Part shown: positions 26,250 to 34,895 of the stretch, in pieces
Position numbering within the stretch: the stretch's first letter is position 1
Layout of the letters: every line of letters starts with the position of its first letter
Assembly: GCF_006716675.1 (NCBI RefSeq)
Contig: NZ_VFPM01000006.1
Coordinates: forward strand, 1-64,000
Source: Humibacillus xanthopallidus
Lineage (GTDB): Bacteria > Actinomycetota > Actinomycetes > Actinomycetales > Dermatophilaceae
DNA length: 64,000 bases
Reading direction: 5' to 3'
Notes under the pieces: model-generated
Database searches by the model: none
Told to the model about the DNA's origin: nothing
Seen by the model: only the letters and a program-made list of their open reading frames with translations
Program-made: the position numbers and the translations under genes

Positions 26250-27164
26250 TCATCGCCGTCTCCGACGCCGCAGCTCGGAGATCCGCATGAGCGACCGCAC
26301 GAGGTCGTCGTCCGTGCGCACCGCATAGAGGTCGACGCCCGCCCGCCGCGCCCGCGCCTCGAGGTCGGCCTGCCGCGCCTGCGCCGCCGCCGCGAGCCGC
26401 GCCCGGAACGCGACGTCGCTCGTGTCGACGAAGATCTGCTCACCCGTCTCGACGTCCTCGACGTAGACCCCGCCCGCGTCGGGGAGCTCGCTCTCGCGCG
26501 GGTCGGTGACCTGGATCGCGACGACCTCGTGGCGCCGCGCCAGCCGCCCGAGCGGAGCCTCCCACCCGTCGGCCGTGATGAAGTCCGAGACGACGAGCAC
26601 GAGCGAGCGCCGCTTCGCGATGCCGTATGCCGCCGCGAGCATCGTCCCGAGGTCCGTGACGGATCCCGACGGGGCGCGGTCACCGGCCCGCGACGTTCGA
26701 CGGGCCAGGAGGTCGTGGGCGATGCGGAGCACCTGGTTGCGGCCCGACCCGGGCGCGATCACCGTGTCGACCCCGGTGTCGAGCACGATCGCGCCGACGC
26801 GGCTGCCGCCTCGAGTCAGCACGTGGGCGAGTGTCGTCGCCACCTCGGCGAGCACGAGGTCCTTCTGCCGGTCGACCGGTCCGAAGCCCATCGACGCCGA
26901 GTGGTCGAGCAGCAGCCACGCGGTCAGCTCGCGGTCCTCGACGAACTCGCGCACGTAGGGCTCGTCGAGACGCGCCGTCACGTTCCACTCGATGTGGCGC
27001 AGGTCGTCGCCCGGCACGTACTCGCGCAGGTCGGTGAAGTCGATCCCCGACCCGCGGAAGAAGGTGCGATAGTCGCCCTGGAGCCGCCCGTCGAGCCGCC
27101 GCACCACCCTCCACTCGAGGCGGCGCAGCAGGCTCTCGGCGCTCAGCCCGGCGGTCGCGCCCAC
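26250..27164 (-). CDS. DUF58 protein
   Basis: A 304-residue protein with the signature DFTDLREYVPGDDLRHIEWN (about 43-62), then TAWLLLDHSASMGFG, a degenerate VWA-like strand, and LVLVVSDFITADGW. DUF58 proteins nearly always lie between MoxR and Bat-type VWA genes, as here. The GTG at 27164 lies inside the 3' end of the moxR gene (22-base overlap), so it depends on moxR translation. Function is unknown; an envelope or complex-assembly role is inferred from context. Confidence 0.93.
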   Translation of the reverse strand: MGATAGLSAESLLRRLEWRVVRRLDGRLQGDYRTFFRGSGIDFTDLREYVPGDDLRHIEWNVTARLDEPYVREFVEDRELTAWLLLDHSASMGFGPVDRQKDLVLAEVATTLAHVLTRGGSRVGAIVLDTGVDTVIAPGSGRNQVLRIAHDLLARRTSRAGDRAPSGSVTDLGTMLAAAYGIAKRRSLVLVVSDFITADGWEAPLGRLARRHEVVAIQVTDPRESELPDAGGVYVEDVETGEQIFVDTSDVAFRARLAAAAQARQADLEARARRAGVDLYAVRTDDDLVRSLMRISELRRRRRR

Positions 27165-28273
27165 GTCACGTCACCGCCACCGACATCGCCACCGGCGCCG
27201 CCACTCGCACCGACGCCGCCCCCACCTGCGCTGCCACCCGCGCCGGCACCGAAGCCGCCCGGTCCGGCCGCACCCCGGACGCCTCCCGACCGCTCCCGCA
27301 GCGGAGCCGTCGGCACGGGCACCGCCTCGAGGATCGGGGTCAGCAGGTCGTCCGCCGACAGGTCCTCTGCAAGAGCCTCGTAGGACAGCACGATCCGGTG
27401 GCGCAGCACGTCGCGGGCGAGGTCGCGCACGTCGCCCGGCAGCACGTAGTCCCGCCCGCGAAGGTACGCCAGCGCCCGCCCCGCGAGCACGAGGTTGATC
27501 GACGCCCGCGGGCTCGCGCCATACGTCAGCAGCCGGGCGAGGTCTCCGCGCCCCGCGCTCGCGGGGTCGCGCGTCGCGGTGGCCAGCCGGACGGCATACT
27601 CGATGACCGCGGGGTCGACGTAGACGGCGTCCGCCTCGCGCTGGAAGTCGCGCAGCATGTCGGGGTCGAGCACCTTCACCGTCGCGACCGCGGACGCGAT
27701 CTGACGTTCGACGACGACGAACTCCTCTGCGGCAGAGGGGTATCCGATGAGCACCTTGAGCATGAAGCGGTCGACCTGCGCCTCGGGCAACGCATACGTC
27801 CCCTCCGACTCGATGGGGTTCTGCGTCGCCATGACGAGGAACGGGTCCGGCGCCGGGTAGGTCTCGCGCCCGATCGTCACCTGCCGCTCCTGCATGACCT
27901 CGAGCAGCGCGCTCTGCACCTTCGCCGGCGCGCGGTTGATCTCGTCGGCGAGCACGAGGTTGGCGAAGACCGGCCCCAGCGAGACCTGGAACTCGCCGTC
28001 CTTCTGGTTGTAGATCCGCGTGCCGACGAGGTCGGCTGGCACGAGGTCGGGAGTGAACTGGATGCGCTGGAAGTCGCCGCCGATCGCCTGCGCGAGCGTC
28101 CTGATCGCCATCGTCTTCGCGAGCCCCGGCACGCCCTCGACGAGCAGGTGCCCGCGGGCGAGCAGCGCGACGAGCATGCGCTCGACGAGCACGTCCTGCC
28201 CGACGATCGTCCGCTTCACCTCGTAGAGCGCCTGCTCGAGGGCGTGACGCCCGGTGGGTGCGTTGCCGTCCAT
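27143..28273 (-). CDS. MoxR-family AAA+ ATPase
   Basis: A 376-residue ATPase. Walker A is EGVPGLAKT (46-54), Walker B is LVLADEINRAP (107-117), sensor 1 is VMATQNPIESEGTY and a GASPRASINL segment follows. The last 45 residues are a Gly-rich tail (GAGGSAGGGGVGASGGAGG) beyond the normal MoxR length. It should act as a chaperone for complexes handled with the DUF58 and two VWA proteins that follow. ATG 28273 has a GGAGGA site. Longer upstream reading is spurious because it runs into the HtrA-like gene's other frame. Confidence 0.95.
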   Translation of the reverse strand: MDGNAPTGRHALEQALYEVKRTIVGQDVLVERMLVALLARGHLLVEGVPGLAKTMAIRTLAQAIGGDFQRIQFTPDLVPADLVGTRIYNQKDGEFQVSLGPVFANLVLADEINRAPAKVQSALLEVMQERQVTIGRETYPAPDPFLVMATQNPIESEGTYALPEAQVDRFMLKVLIGYPSAAEEFVVVERQIASAVATVKVLDPDMLRDFQREADAVYVDPAVIEYAVRLATATRDPASAGRGDLARLLTYGASPRASINLVLAGRALAYLRGRDYVLPGDVRDLARDVLRHRIVLSYEALAEDLSADDLLTPILEAVPVPTAPLRERSGGVRGAAGPGGFGAGAGGSAGGGGVGASGGAGGDVGGGDVTWARPPG

Positions 28274-28352
28274 GCCGTCCTCCTGCGTGACTCCGCCTGC
28301 CGATCGTGCTGATCCCGTATGCCGTGTGCTGCGCCCGCGTCCCGGCGCGGAC

Positions 28353-29375
28353 TCACCGTGGCGGGCTCCCCGCTGCCCCACCCGCCGTCGCGATCGGGAC
28401 CGCGAAGCCGATGCCGACGAAGAGGCTCTGGTCGGTGGGGTTGGCCAGGCCCGTGACGATGCCGACGACCTGCCCCGCCCGGTTGAGCAGCGGGCCGCCG
28501 GAGTTGCCGGGGTTGACCGCGGCGTCGAACTGGATGAGGTGCTCGAGCTTGCGGGTCCCCTCGACGGTGACCGTCCGGTCGAGCGCCGACACGATGCCGG
28601 CGGAGAGCGAGTCGGTGAGACCGAGCGGGTGGCCGACGGCAAAGACCGGCGCCCCGACCTGCACCGCGCCGCCGAGCACCGCAGGCACGACGGTGTCGGG
28701 CAGGCGGTGCGGGCGCAAGGTGGCGATGTCACTCGCCCGGGTGCTCTCGATGACGTCGGCCCCTGCGTTGGTGCCGTCGCTGAAGGAGATGGTGATCGAC
28801 TCGGCGCCGTCGACGACGTGCAGCGCCGTGAGGACGGTGCCGTCGGCGTTGACGACGACGCCCGCACCCGTGCCGGAGCGGTCACCGGCCAGCCGCGTCG
28901 TGATGAGCACGAGCGAGGGCTCGATCGCGGCGTGTGCGAGGGTCGCGTCAGCCGGTCTGACGGCGTCCTGCTCGGCCCGGCGTTCGATGCCCGCCTGAAC
29001 GTCCGCCGCGACATCGGCCCGGGTCAGCGTCGCGGGAGGTGCCGGGCGGGTCAGCGCGTAGGAGATCGCGAGCACGCCCACCGCGAGGACCGCCAGCGAG
29101 GTCCACCACAGCCGAGCCGGGACCCGGCGCACCCGGGAGACGACCCGGCGCAGCCGGGCGACGAGCCGACGTGGGCCCCCGGGGTCTCGCGAGCGCATTG
29201 GGCTCGGGGACGTCGGTGAGCCCGGAGACGTGGGTGAGCCCGGAGACGTGGGTGAGCCCGGGGAGGGTGGGGAGCCGGACCCGGTGAGCGGGGCTGGAGG
29301 GGCAGGCGCACGTGGGTCCGAGGCGCCGCCCGACGGGGCGGCACCGGGCTCCTGCGGAGCGGTGACGCGTGCCAC
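28353..29375 (-). CDS. Membrane-anchored trypsin-like (HtrA/DegP-like) serine protease
   Basis: About 340 residues. A Pro/Ser-rich cytoplasmic segment contains repeated SPGSPT units, then RARLRRVVSR-like basic residues and one membrane helix (LWWTSLAVLAVGVLAISYAL). The extracytoplasmic protease domain has the catalytic triad: H in LTALHVVDGA, D in ASDIATLR and S in NPGNSGGPLL. There is no PDZ domain after it. The start is uncertain: GTG 29375 is the first plausible codon, while a TTG far upstream (29495) is unlikely. It lies 79 bases upstream of moxR on the same strand, so it may be the first gene of that operon. Confidence 0.88.
   Translation of the reverse strand: MARVTAPQEPGAAPSGGASDPRAPAPPAPLTGSGSPPSPGSPTSPGSPTSPGSPTSPSPMRSRDPGGPRRLVARLRRVVSRVRRVPARLWWTSLAVLAVGVLAISYALTRPAPPATLTRADVAADVQAGIERRAEQDAVRPADATLAHAAIEPSLVLITTRLAGDRSGTGAGVVVNADGTVLTALHVVDGAESITISFSDGTNAGADVIESTRASDIATLRPHRLPDTVVPAVLGGAVQVGAPVFAVGHPLGLTDSLSAGIVSALDRTVTVEGTRKLEHLIQFDAAVNPGNSGGPLLNRAGQVVGIVTGLANPTDQSLFVGIGFAVPIATAGGAAGSPPR
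29209..29262. repeat. 18-base tandem repeat encoding SPGSPT in the protease gene
   Basis: About three copies of a unit beginning GACGTGGGTGAGCCCGGA, the first copy slightly diverged. Read on the minus strand it encodes repeating Ser-Pro-Gly-Ser-Pro-Thr in the cytoplasmic N-terminal segment. Confidence 0.85.
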
Positions 29376-29502
29376 CTTTTCGACTCTACGTTCCCTCGGG
29401 CCCGAGCGGCAGTGGTCCGAAAAGGTCCGCCCCTGCAGCGCGCGCTCCCGGGCGACACGCTCGGGCCGTGACTCAGCCCCCCGCTTCCTATACAACTAGG
29501 GG

Positions 29503-30381
29503 GTGCCGACTGCCGCGACCCTGCTTCACGACCGGCTCGTCGAGCAGCAACGCGCCCTCGTCGAGGCGGAGGCTGCGGTCCGCCGTGGCGAGCCCGAGGG
29601 CATCCACGACCTGCGCGTGGCCATGCGCCGCATCCGCTCCGCCCTCGCGAGCTTCCGGCCCATCGTCGACGCCGACGTCACCGACCCGCTGCGCGACGAG
29701 CTGCAGTGGGCCGCCGGCCGGCTCGGTGAGGCGCGCGATGCCGAGGTCGTCGCCGAACGCATCGTGACCCTGCTCGACGAGGTCGCCGCCGACACCCCAC
29801 CCGAGGTGCTGGCCCGCCTGCGCGACCGCGTGCACGCCGACGCCGCCGCTGTGCGCGACGTCGCCGTGGAGACTCTCGACAGCGAGCGGTATGCCGCCGC
29901 CCTCGTCCTGCTCGACGCCGTCGTCGCGCGCCCGCCCTTCACCGACGCCGCGCAGGACAAGGCGCGTCCGCTCGCCCGGCGACGGCTGCGCCGCGAGGCG
30001 GACCGGGTGCTCCGCCTCGCCGAGGAGGCGTGGGCCACGACCGATCCCGAGGAGCACGCCGCCCAGCTGCACGACGTACGCAAGCGCGCCAAGCGGCTGC
30101 GCTATGCGGCCGAGGCGTGTGAGCTCGTCCTCGGCGACCGTGCGACGAAGGTCGCCGGAGCGGCCGAGCAGATCCAAACGACGCTCGGCACCCACCACGA
30201 CGAGATCGTCACCCGCGCGGCGCTGCGCCGCATCGCCGAGGCCGACGACGGCGACGAGGCAGGTGCCTTCCTTCTCGGGCGTCTCGATGCCCTCGAAGAG
30301 TTGGCCGAGGCGCGCGTCGAGCGCCAGGCTGCCAAGGACATCGCGAAGCTCGAGCGCGTCGCCGCCAAGCAGCTCGGCTGA
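29503..30381 (+). CDS. CHAD-domain protein
   Basis: A 292-residue all-helical protein. Two conserved basic helices are visible: GIHDLRVAMRRIRSALASF (from about 33) and AQLHDVRKRAKRLRYAAEA. CHAD domains bind inorganic polyphosphate through these Arg/Lys/His residues, and often accompany CYTH triphosphatases or polyphosphate granules. No CYTH domain is fused or adjacent here. GTG 29503 is the start. Divergent from the HtrA-like gene and convergent with the sulfatase. Confidence 0.93.
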   Translation: MPTAATLLHDRLVEQQRALVEAEAAVRRGEPEGIHDLRVAMRRIRSALASFRPIVDADVTDPLRDELQWAAGRLGEARDAEVVAERIVTLLDEVAADTPPEVLARLRDRVHADAAAVRDVAVETLDSERYAAALVLLDAVVARPPFTDAAQDKARPLARRRLRREADRVLRLAEEAWATTDPEEHAAQLHDVRKRAKRLRYAAEACELVLGDRATKVAGAAEQIQTTLGTHHDEIVTRAALRRIAEADDGDEAGAFLLGRLDALEELAEARVERQAAKDIAKLERVAAKQLG

Positions 30382-30427
30382 CCGGACTCCTGCACCCGAC
30401 TCCTACGCCGGACTCCTGCACCCGCTC

Positions 30428-31927
30428 CTACCTGACGGAGCCGGCCTCGCGGACGAGCCGTGGCACGGGCTGCTCCGGATGCGGCTCGTCGCCGAGCTCC
30501 CTCTGCGCCAGCCACATCCGGGCCTCGAGCTCGTCGCGAACCGCCGCGTGAGCCGGGTCGTCGGCGACGTTGACGAGCTCCTCGGGGTCCGCCTCGAGAT
30601 CGTAGAGCTCCCACTCCTGCGCGAAGCGGCGGTCCGAGCAGCCGGGCAGCCCGAGCCCGTCGTTGTAGAAGAAGATCAGGGTGTGCCGGTGCGTGCGGTA
30701 GCCGTAGTGGGCGCCGACCTGGTGGCTGCGGTCGTCGTGCATCCAGTAGCGGTAGTAGAAGCCCTCCATCTCGCGGTCCCGGTTGCTCTGTGTCGCAACG
30801 GGATCCGTGAGATCGCGCCAGAACGACCTCCCCTGCATCCGAGGTGGCACCTCGACGCCCGCTGCCTCGAGGAGGGTCGGTGCGATGTCGACGTTCGTCA
30901 CGATGCGGTCGAGCGCCTGCCCCGCGTTGATCGCGCGCGGGTAGGACAGCACGAAGGGCATCCGGATCGACTCCTCGTACATGAAGCGCTTGTCGAACCA
31001 GCCGTGGTCACCGAGGAAGAAGCCCTGGTCGGAGGCGTAGACGACGATCGTGTCGTCGAGCTCGCCGCGGTCCAAGAGCCAGGAGGTGAGCCGGCCGACG
31101 TTGTCGTCGACGGAGGCGACGCACGCGAGGTAGTCCTCCATGTAGCGCTGGTACTTCCAGAGCGCCTCCTCGTCGGCTGAGAGTCCTTGCGGCACAGGCT
31201 GCTTGAGATCCTCCGCGGTGAGGTGGTCGGCGATCCGCATCGCGGCGCGCCGGGCGGTGTCGGAGCGACCGGCGAGGTCGTCGGTGAACGTCGCGGGCAC
31301 GGGGATCGGCGTGCCTCCGAGAGGCCCGTCGGCGGCATACAGCCCGTCGTGGGCTGCGTCGGGCTCCCACGGACGGTGGGGGGCCTTGTGCCACACGAGC
31401 ACGCACCACGGGGCGTCGCTGCCGGAGTCGCCGAGCGACTCCACCCAGTCGATGGCGAGGTCGGTGATGAGGTCGGTCGCGTAGCCGGGCTCGACGCGCA
31501 GCCCGTCAGGCGAGAGGAAGCGCGGGTCGTGGTACTCGCCCTGGTCGATGAGGGCATCCCATCGGTCGAAGCCCTGCGGGTCGTGCTCGATGCCGTCCGT
31601 GGAGCCCTGGCCCATGTGCCACTTGCCGACGAAGGCCGTGCGGTAGCCCGCCTCGCGCAGCGCCGAGACGAAGGTCGGCTGCGAGGCGTCGATGAAGGTG
31701 TCGAGCGTCGTCACGCCGTTGACGTGGCTGTAGGTGCCGGTGAGGATCGAGGCCCGGCTCGGCGCGCACAGCGAGTTCGTCGCGAAGAGGTTGTCGAGCC
31801 GCGCTCCCGCGGTCGCGATGGCGTCGATGTGCGGAGTGCGGTTGACGACCGAGCCGTAGGTGCCGATGGCGTGGGCGGCGTGGTCGTCGCTCAGCAGGAA
31901 GATGATGTTGGGCCGGCGCACAGTCAT
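30428..31927 (-). CDS. Sulfatase (FGly-dependent, cysteine type)
   Basis: A 499-residue type I sulfatase. It begins PNIIFLLSDDHAAHAIG (metal-binding Asp pair 14-15) and has the sulfatase signature LCAPSRASILTG with C54 as the residue converted to formylglycine. FVGKWHMGQ, DQGFFLGDHGWFDKR (second metal site) and ELYDLEADPEELVNVADDP complete it. No signal peptide, so cytoplasmic hydrolysis of a sulfate ester (sugar or aryl) is likely. A formylglycine-generating enzyme is needed but is not in this window. GGAGGGAGCC precedes ATG 31927. Confidence 0.94.
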   Translation of the reverse strand: MTVRRPNIIFLLSDDHAAHAIGTYGSVVNRTPHIDAIATAGARLDNLFATNSLCAPSRASILTGTYSHVNGVTTLDTFIDASQPTFVSALREAGYRTAFVGKWHMGQGSTDGIEHDPQGFDRWDALIDQGEYHDPRFLSPDGLRVEPGYATDLITDLAIDWVESLGDSGSDAPWCVLVWHKAPHRPWEPDAAHDGLYAADGPLGGTPIPVPATFTDDLAGRSDTARRAAMRIADHLTAEDLKQPVPQGLSADEEALWKYQRYMEDYLACVASVDDNVGRLTSWLLDRGELDDTIVVYASDQGFFLGDHGWFDKRFMYEESIRMPFVLSYPRAINAGQALDRIVTNVDIAPTLLEAAGVEVPPRMQGRSFWRDLTDPVATQSNRDREMEGFYYRYWMHDDRSHQVGAHYGYRTHRHTLIFFYNDGLGLPGCSDRRFAQEWELYDLEADPEELVNVADDPAHAAVRDELEARMWLAQRELGDEPHPEQPVPRLVREAGSVR

Positions 31928-32158
31928 GGGGTGGCTCCCTCCGGTGGGTGGGAGCCACGCTAGACGCCACGCCGGTCCGCGAGCGAGGTATGCCGTGGGG
32001 CCGGACTCCCTGCGTCTGCGGGGGACCGGCGCGACAGATCACAGACGGAGCGGGGCCAACCTGCCAGCGGTGCGGGCAGCGCGCCCCTATCCTTCGAGGC
32101 GAGGACCCTTCGACTTGGCGGGGTCATCGGCCGTCAGGCGCACCGAGGAGGACACGCG

Positions 32159-33142
32159 ATGGTGGAGGAGGAGGGTGCCGGCGCACCGGAGCGCTCCAGC
32201 CGCGTGGGGTCGGGCGACCGTGGGGTCAGGAGGGAGCGGATCTTCACCGATCCTCCGAGGATGCTCGACCGCTTCGAGCTCGTGCTGCTCTTCGTCCTCG
32301 CGACCATCGCCGTGCAGGGGCTCGTCGACGTGCGCGGATCGGTCGTCGCCGAGCTCTTCACGCACGCGATCACCGGTCTCGCGCTCATCGCAGCCGTGCG
32401 CGCATCCGGCTCACGTCGCCGGTGGCGTCGCGCGGCCGACGTGCTCGTGATCGTCGTGCTCGTGGTCAGTGTCGCGACGCTGACATGGAGGCGCGACGAA
32501 GGCAGTCTCGCCGTGCCGCCTGAGACGACGTGGCTGCTCGCCGCTGCGATCACACCGGTGCTCATCGCCCGCCGCGTGCTCCAGCACACCGTCGTGACGC
32601 TGCAGACGATCATGGGTTCGGTCGCGGCCTACCTGCAGATCTCCGTGGCCTACGCCTTCCTCTTCCAGACCATCGACGCCTTCACGGCGTCGCAGCCCTT
32701 CTTCGGCGAAGAGGTGTCGACGACGGTCTACATGTACTTCAGCCTCGTCACCATCTCCACGGTCGGCTTCGGCGACTTCGTCGCGGTCACGAGCTTCGGC
32801 CGGCTCACCGCCGGGAGCGAGGCCGTGGTCGGGCAGGTCTTCCTCGTGACGTTCGTCGCCCTCATCGTGTCGCGCTTCGCGGCCACCATGCCGCGGTCCG
32901 CGTTGAGCAGGAGGGCGGACGGCAGGCCCGGTGAGGTGACTCCCGCGCGCACCCTCGGCCAGGACATGAGTGCCCGCCAAGCTGAACCGCCCCCGCCTCC
33001 GGACCCTGATGACGGCCCTGACGACAGCCGTGATGAACGCCCTGACCACGGCCCCGACGACGGCCCTGACAACGGCCCTGACGACGGCCCTGACGACGGC
33101 CCTGGTCCGGACCGGGGCAGAGGCATCGGCGCGCCCGACTGA
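32159..33142 (+). CDS. Potassium-channel-like membrane protein with acidic repeat tail
   Basis: A 327-residue protein with four predicted membrane helices before the pore: about 40-56, 66-80, 93-108 and 124-138. Then comes helix 155-175, the pore/selectivity filter TISTVGFGDF (filter 201-206) and a final helix at about 222-240. This is a K+ channel of the Ion_trans_2 type. The C-terminal tail (about 268-325) is made of repeated Asp-Asp-Gly-Pro units encoded by a 12-base repeat (33008-33104). No ligand-binding domain (RCK or cNMP) is present. GGAGGA lies upstream of ATG 32159. Confidence 0.9.
   Translation: MVEEEGAGAPERSSRVGSGDRGVRRERIFTDPPRMLDRFELVLLFVLATIAVQGLVDVRGSVVAELFTHAITGLALIAAVRASGSRRRWRRAADVLVIVVLVVSVATLTWRRDEGSLAVPPETTWLLAAAITPVLIARRVLQHTVVTLQTIMGSVAAYLQISVAYAFLFQTIDAFTASQPFFGEEVSTTVYMYFSLVTISTVGFGDFVAVTSFGRLTAGSEAVVGQVFLVTFVALIVSRFAATMPRSALSRRADGRPGEVTPARTLGQDMSARQAEPPPPPDPDDGPDDSRDERPDHGPDDGPDNGPDDGPDDGPGPDRGRGIGAPD
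33008..33104. repeat. 12-base tandem repeat in the channel gene
   Basis: About eight copies of GACGACGGCCCT with point changes (GACAACGGCCCT, GACCACGGCCCC, GACGACAGCCGT). They encode Asp-Asp-Gly-Pro units at the C-terminus of the channel; the unit is four codons so variation keeps frame. Confidence 0.92.
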
Positions 33143-33145
33143 CGC

Positions 33146-34144
33146 TCAGGTCGTCGTGCCGGCCTCGATGCGCTCCCCGACGGAGCGCTCGACGACGATG
33201 TCGATGTTGGCGGGCAGCACGGCACTGAGATCTGTCATGAGGCTCGTGACGGGGGGCAGGTCGCCCGGTGCGGACAGGCGGATGATGGCCGTGAAGCCCT
33301 GGTTGTCGACCCCGACGACCTCTGCTCCGGGCACCGCCGCGATCCATCGTTGCGACGCCTTGGTGACCCGGTCGACCATCTGGGCGTAGGCGTAGCCGAG
33401 CGCGGTGTTGACGACGATCGGGATGATGACGAGCAGGACGAGCACGCCGAAGGTGACCTGCGTGGACCGTCGTGACCGGCCGGCCCGCTTGCCGGCCTCC
33501 GTCGTGTAGCCGAGGCTCGTGAAGACGAGACTCCCGGCGAAGACGAGGGCGAGGAAGTTCGAGAGGAAGAGCACGAGCGCGCCGAAGGCGAGGCCGAGCT
33601 GGCCCTCACCCAGGCAGATGCCGACGACACCGAGCGGGGGCACGAGCGAGATCGAGATGGCCACGCCCGGCAGGATCGCGGCGACGTCACGTCGCGCCAG
33701 GGCGATCGCGCCGGCGAGACCGGTGGCGAGCGCCGCCATGAGGTCTACGAGACGCGGGCTCGTGCGGCCGGCGATCTGGCTGTTCTCGAGGAGCACGGTC
33801 GTGCTCGGCACGATGAGGGAGAAGAGCAGGCCGATGGCGATGACGGCGAGCGCGCCGAGGACGACGAACTTCACGCCGCCGGTCTTCTCGCGCTTCACGA
33901 GGGCGAGGGCGGTGCCCATGATCGGCGTCGAGAGCGGGGCGATGATCATCGCGCCGATGACGGTCGCCGTGGAGTCGGCGATGATGCCCGCGCAGGCGAT
34001 GCATGAGGCGAGCACGAGCATCGTCCAGAAGGCAGAGCGCTTGGCCCGGACGTCGCCCTCGTTGAGGTCGAGGTCGGAGGTCAGCTCGTCGAGGGTCCGC
34101 CGCTGGTTCTCCGGAAGCACCCGTGCCCGCAGTCCGATGTCCAT
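33146..34144 (-). CDS. DUF389 membrane protein
   Basis: 332 residues from ATG 34144 (MDIGLRARVLPENQRRT); an upstream in-frame GTG or ATG at 34165 is possible. Blocks seen are FWTMLVLASCIACAGIIADS, TATVIGAMIIAPLSTPIMG, ILPGVAISISLVPPLGVVG and LFLSNFLALVFAGSLVF, the conserved core of DUF389, a six-or-more-helix family of unknown function. About 90 soluble residues (VPGAEVVGVDNQGFTA) follow. It is convergent with the channel gene, 3 bases apart. Confidence 0.92.
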   Translation of the reverse strand: MDIGLRARVLPENQRRTLDELTSDLDLNEGDVRAKRSAFWTMLVLASCIACAGIIADSTATVIGAMIIAPLSTPIMGTALALVKREKTGGVKFVVLGALAVIAIGLLFSLIVPSTTVLLENSQIAGRTSPRLVDLMAALATGLAGAIALARRDVAAILPGVAISISLVPPLGVVGICLGEGQLGLAFGALVLFLSNFLALVFAGSLVFTSLGYTTEAGKRAGRSRRSTQVTFGVLVLLVIIPIVVNTALGYAYAQMVDRVTKASQRWIAAVPGAEVVGVDNQGFTAIIRLSAPGDLPPVTSLMTDLSAVLPANIDIVVERSVGERIEAGTTT

Positions 34145-34220
34145 GGCGACAGTGTGTCGAAGCACGGCCCGTGTGGCAGGCGGTTCACGCGATGGCGCCG
34201 GGTCGTCCTAGCATCCGGGA

Positions 34221-34751
34221 ATGCCCGATCGCCGGATCCGTGACGCCACCGCCGCCGACGCGGCTGCGTGCGCGGCCATCTACGCCCCCTACGTCACCGA
34301 CACCGCCGTCACCTTCGAGTCGGAGGCGCCGAGCGTGGCGGACATGGCGCTGCGCATCGAGGGCGCCCAGCGACGCCACGCCTGGCTCGTGCTCGAGGAG
34401 GACGACGCCGTCGTCGGCTACGCGTATGCGGGGCCGTTCAAGGAGCGCGCCGCCTACCGCTGGTCGTGCGAGGTGTCGGTCTACCTCGCACCCACCCGTC
34501 ACGGCACCGGTGGCGGCCGGGCGCTCTACGAGGCCCTGCTCGCACGGCTGGCCGACCGCGGCTACCGGATGGCGGCCGCCGGCATGACCCAGCCGAACGA
34601 GCCGAGCGCCCGCCTGCACGCGGCGCTGGGCTTCGAGCCGGTCGGCACCTTCCGCGCCGTCGGCTGGAAGCACGGGGCCTGGCGTGACGTCACCTGGGTC
34701 CAGCGACCCCTCGGCGACGCCACCGCCGCCCCGGCAGCCGAGCCGACCTGA
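34221..34751 (+). CDS. GNAT acetyltransferase, phosphinothricin-acetyltransferase-like
   Basis: A 176-residue protein with RRIRDATAADAAACAAIYAP, TAVTFESEAPS, WLVLEEDDAVVGYAYAGPFK, CEVSVYLAPTRHGTGGGRAL and RLHAALGFEPVGTFRAVGWK. This is the PAT/MddA subfamily, which acetylates phosphinothricin, methionine sulfone or similar amino-acid analogues; the native substrate is unknown. ATG 34221. It starts 76 bases from the divergent DUF389 gene and is followed by the inverted-repeat element. Confidence 0.9.
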   Translation: MPDRRIRDATAADAAACAAIYAPYVTDTAVTFESEAPSVADMALRIEGAQRRHAWLVLEEDDAVVGYAYAGPFKERAAYRWSCEVSVYLAPTRHGTGGGRALYEALLARLADRGYRMAAAGMTQPNEPSARLHAALGFEPVGTFRAVGWKHGAWRDVTWVQRPLGDATAAPAAEPT

Positions 34752-34788
34752 CGCATCCGACGCCCGACCACTCGGCAGACAGCAAGAC

Positions 34789-34828
34789 GTCGAGTGCCCA
34801 CTTCCCGACAAGGAACTGGGCACTCGAC
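34789..34828. repeat. Inverted repeat 1 (17-base arms, one mismatch)
   Basis: Arms 34789-34805 (GTCGAGTGCCCACTTCC) and 34812-34828 (GGAACTGGGCACTCGAC) pair with a single mismatch around the six-base loop 34806-34811. It lies between two convergent genes, so it could serve as a terminator, but there is no T-run. The arms are shared with inverted repeat 2, suggesting a repetitive extragenic palindrome. Confidence 0.9.
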
Positions 34829-34836
34829 TGGTGGGC

Positions 34837-34877
34837 AACTGGGCACTCGACGAGGGGGGAGTGTCGAGTGCCCAGTT
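34837..34877. repeat. Inverted repeat 2 (15-base perfect arms)
   Basis: Arms 34837-34851 (AACTGGGCACTCGAC) and 34863-34877 (GTCGAGTGCCCAGTT) are perfectly complementary around an 11-base G-rich loop. Same arm sequence as inverted repeat 1, eight bases away. Together they fill the gap between the convergent acetyltransferase and Old Yellow Enzyme genes. Confidence 0.92.
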
Positions 34878-34895
34878 CTCCGCGCGTGTGACGTG

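Noticed and set aside
24076..26328. 750-residue plus-strand frame opposite the VWA genes
   Set aside because: His/Arg-rich composition of an antisense frame; the minus strand holds two VWA genes with intact MIDAS motifs.
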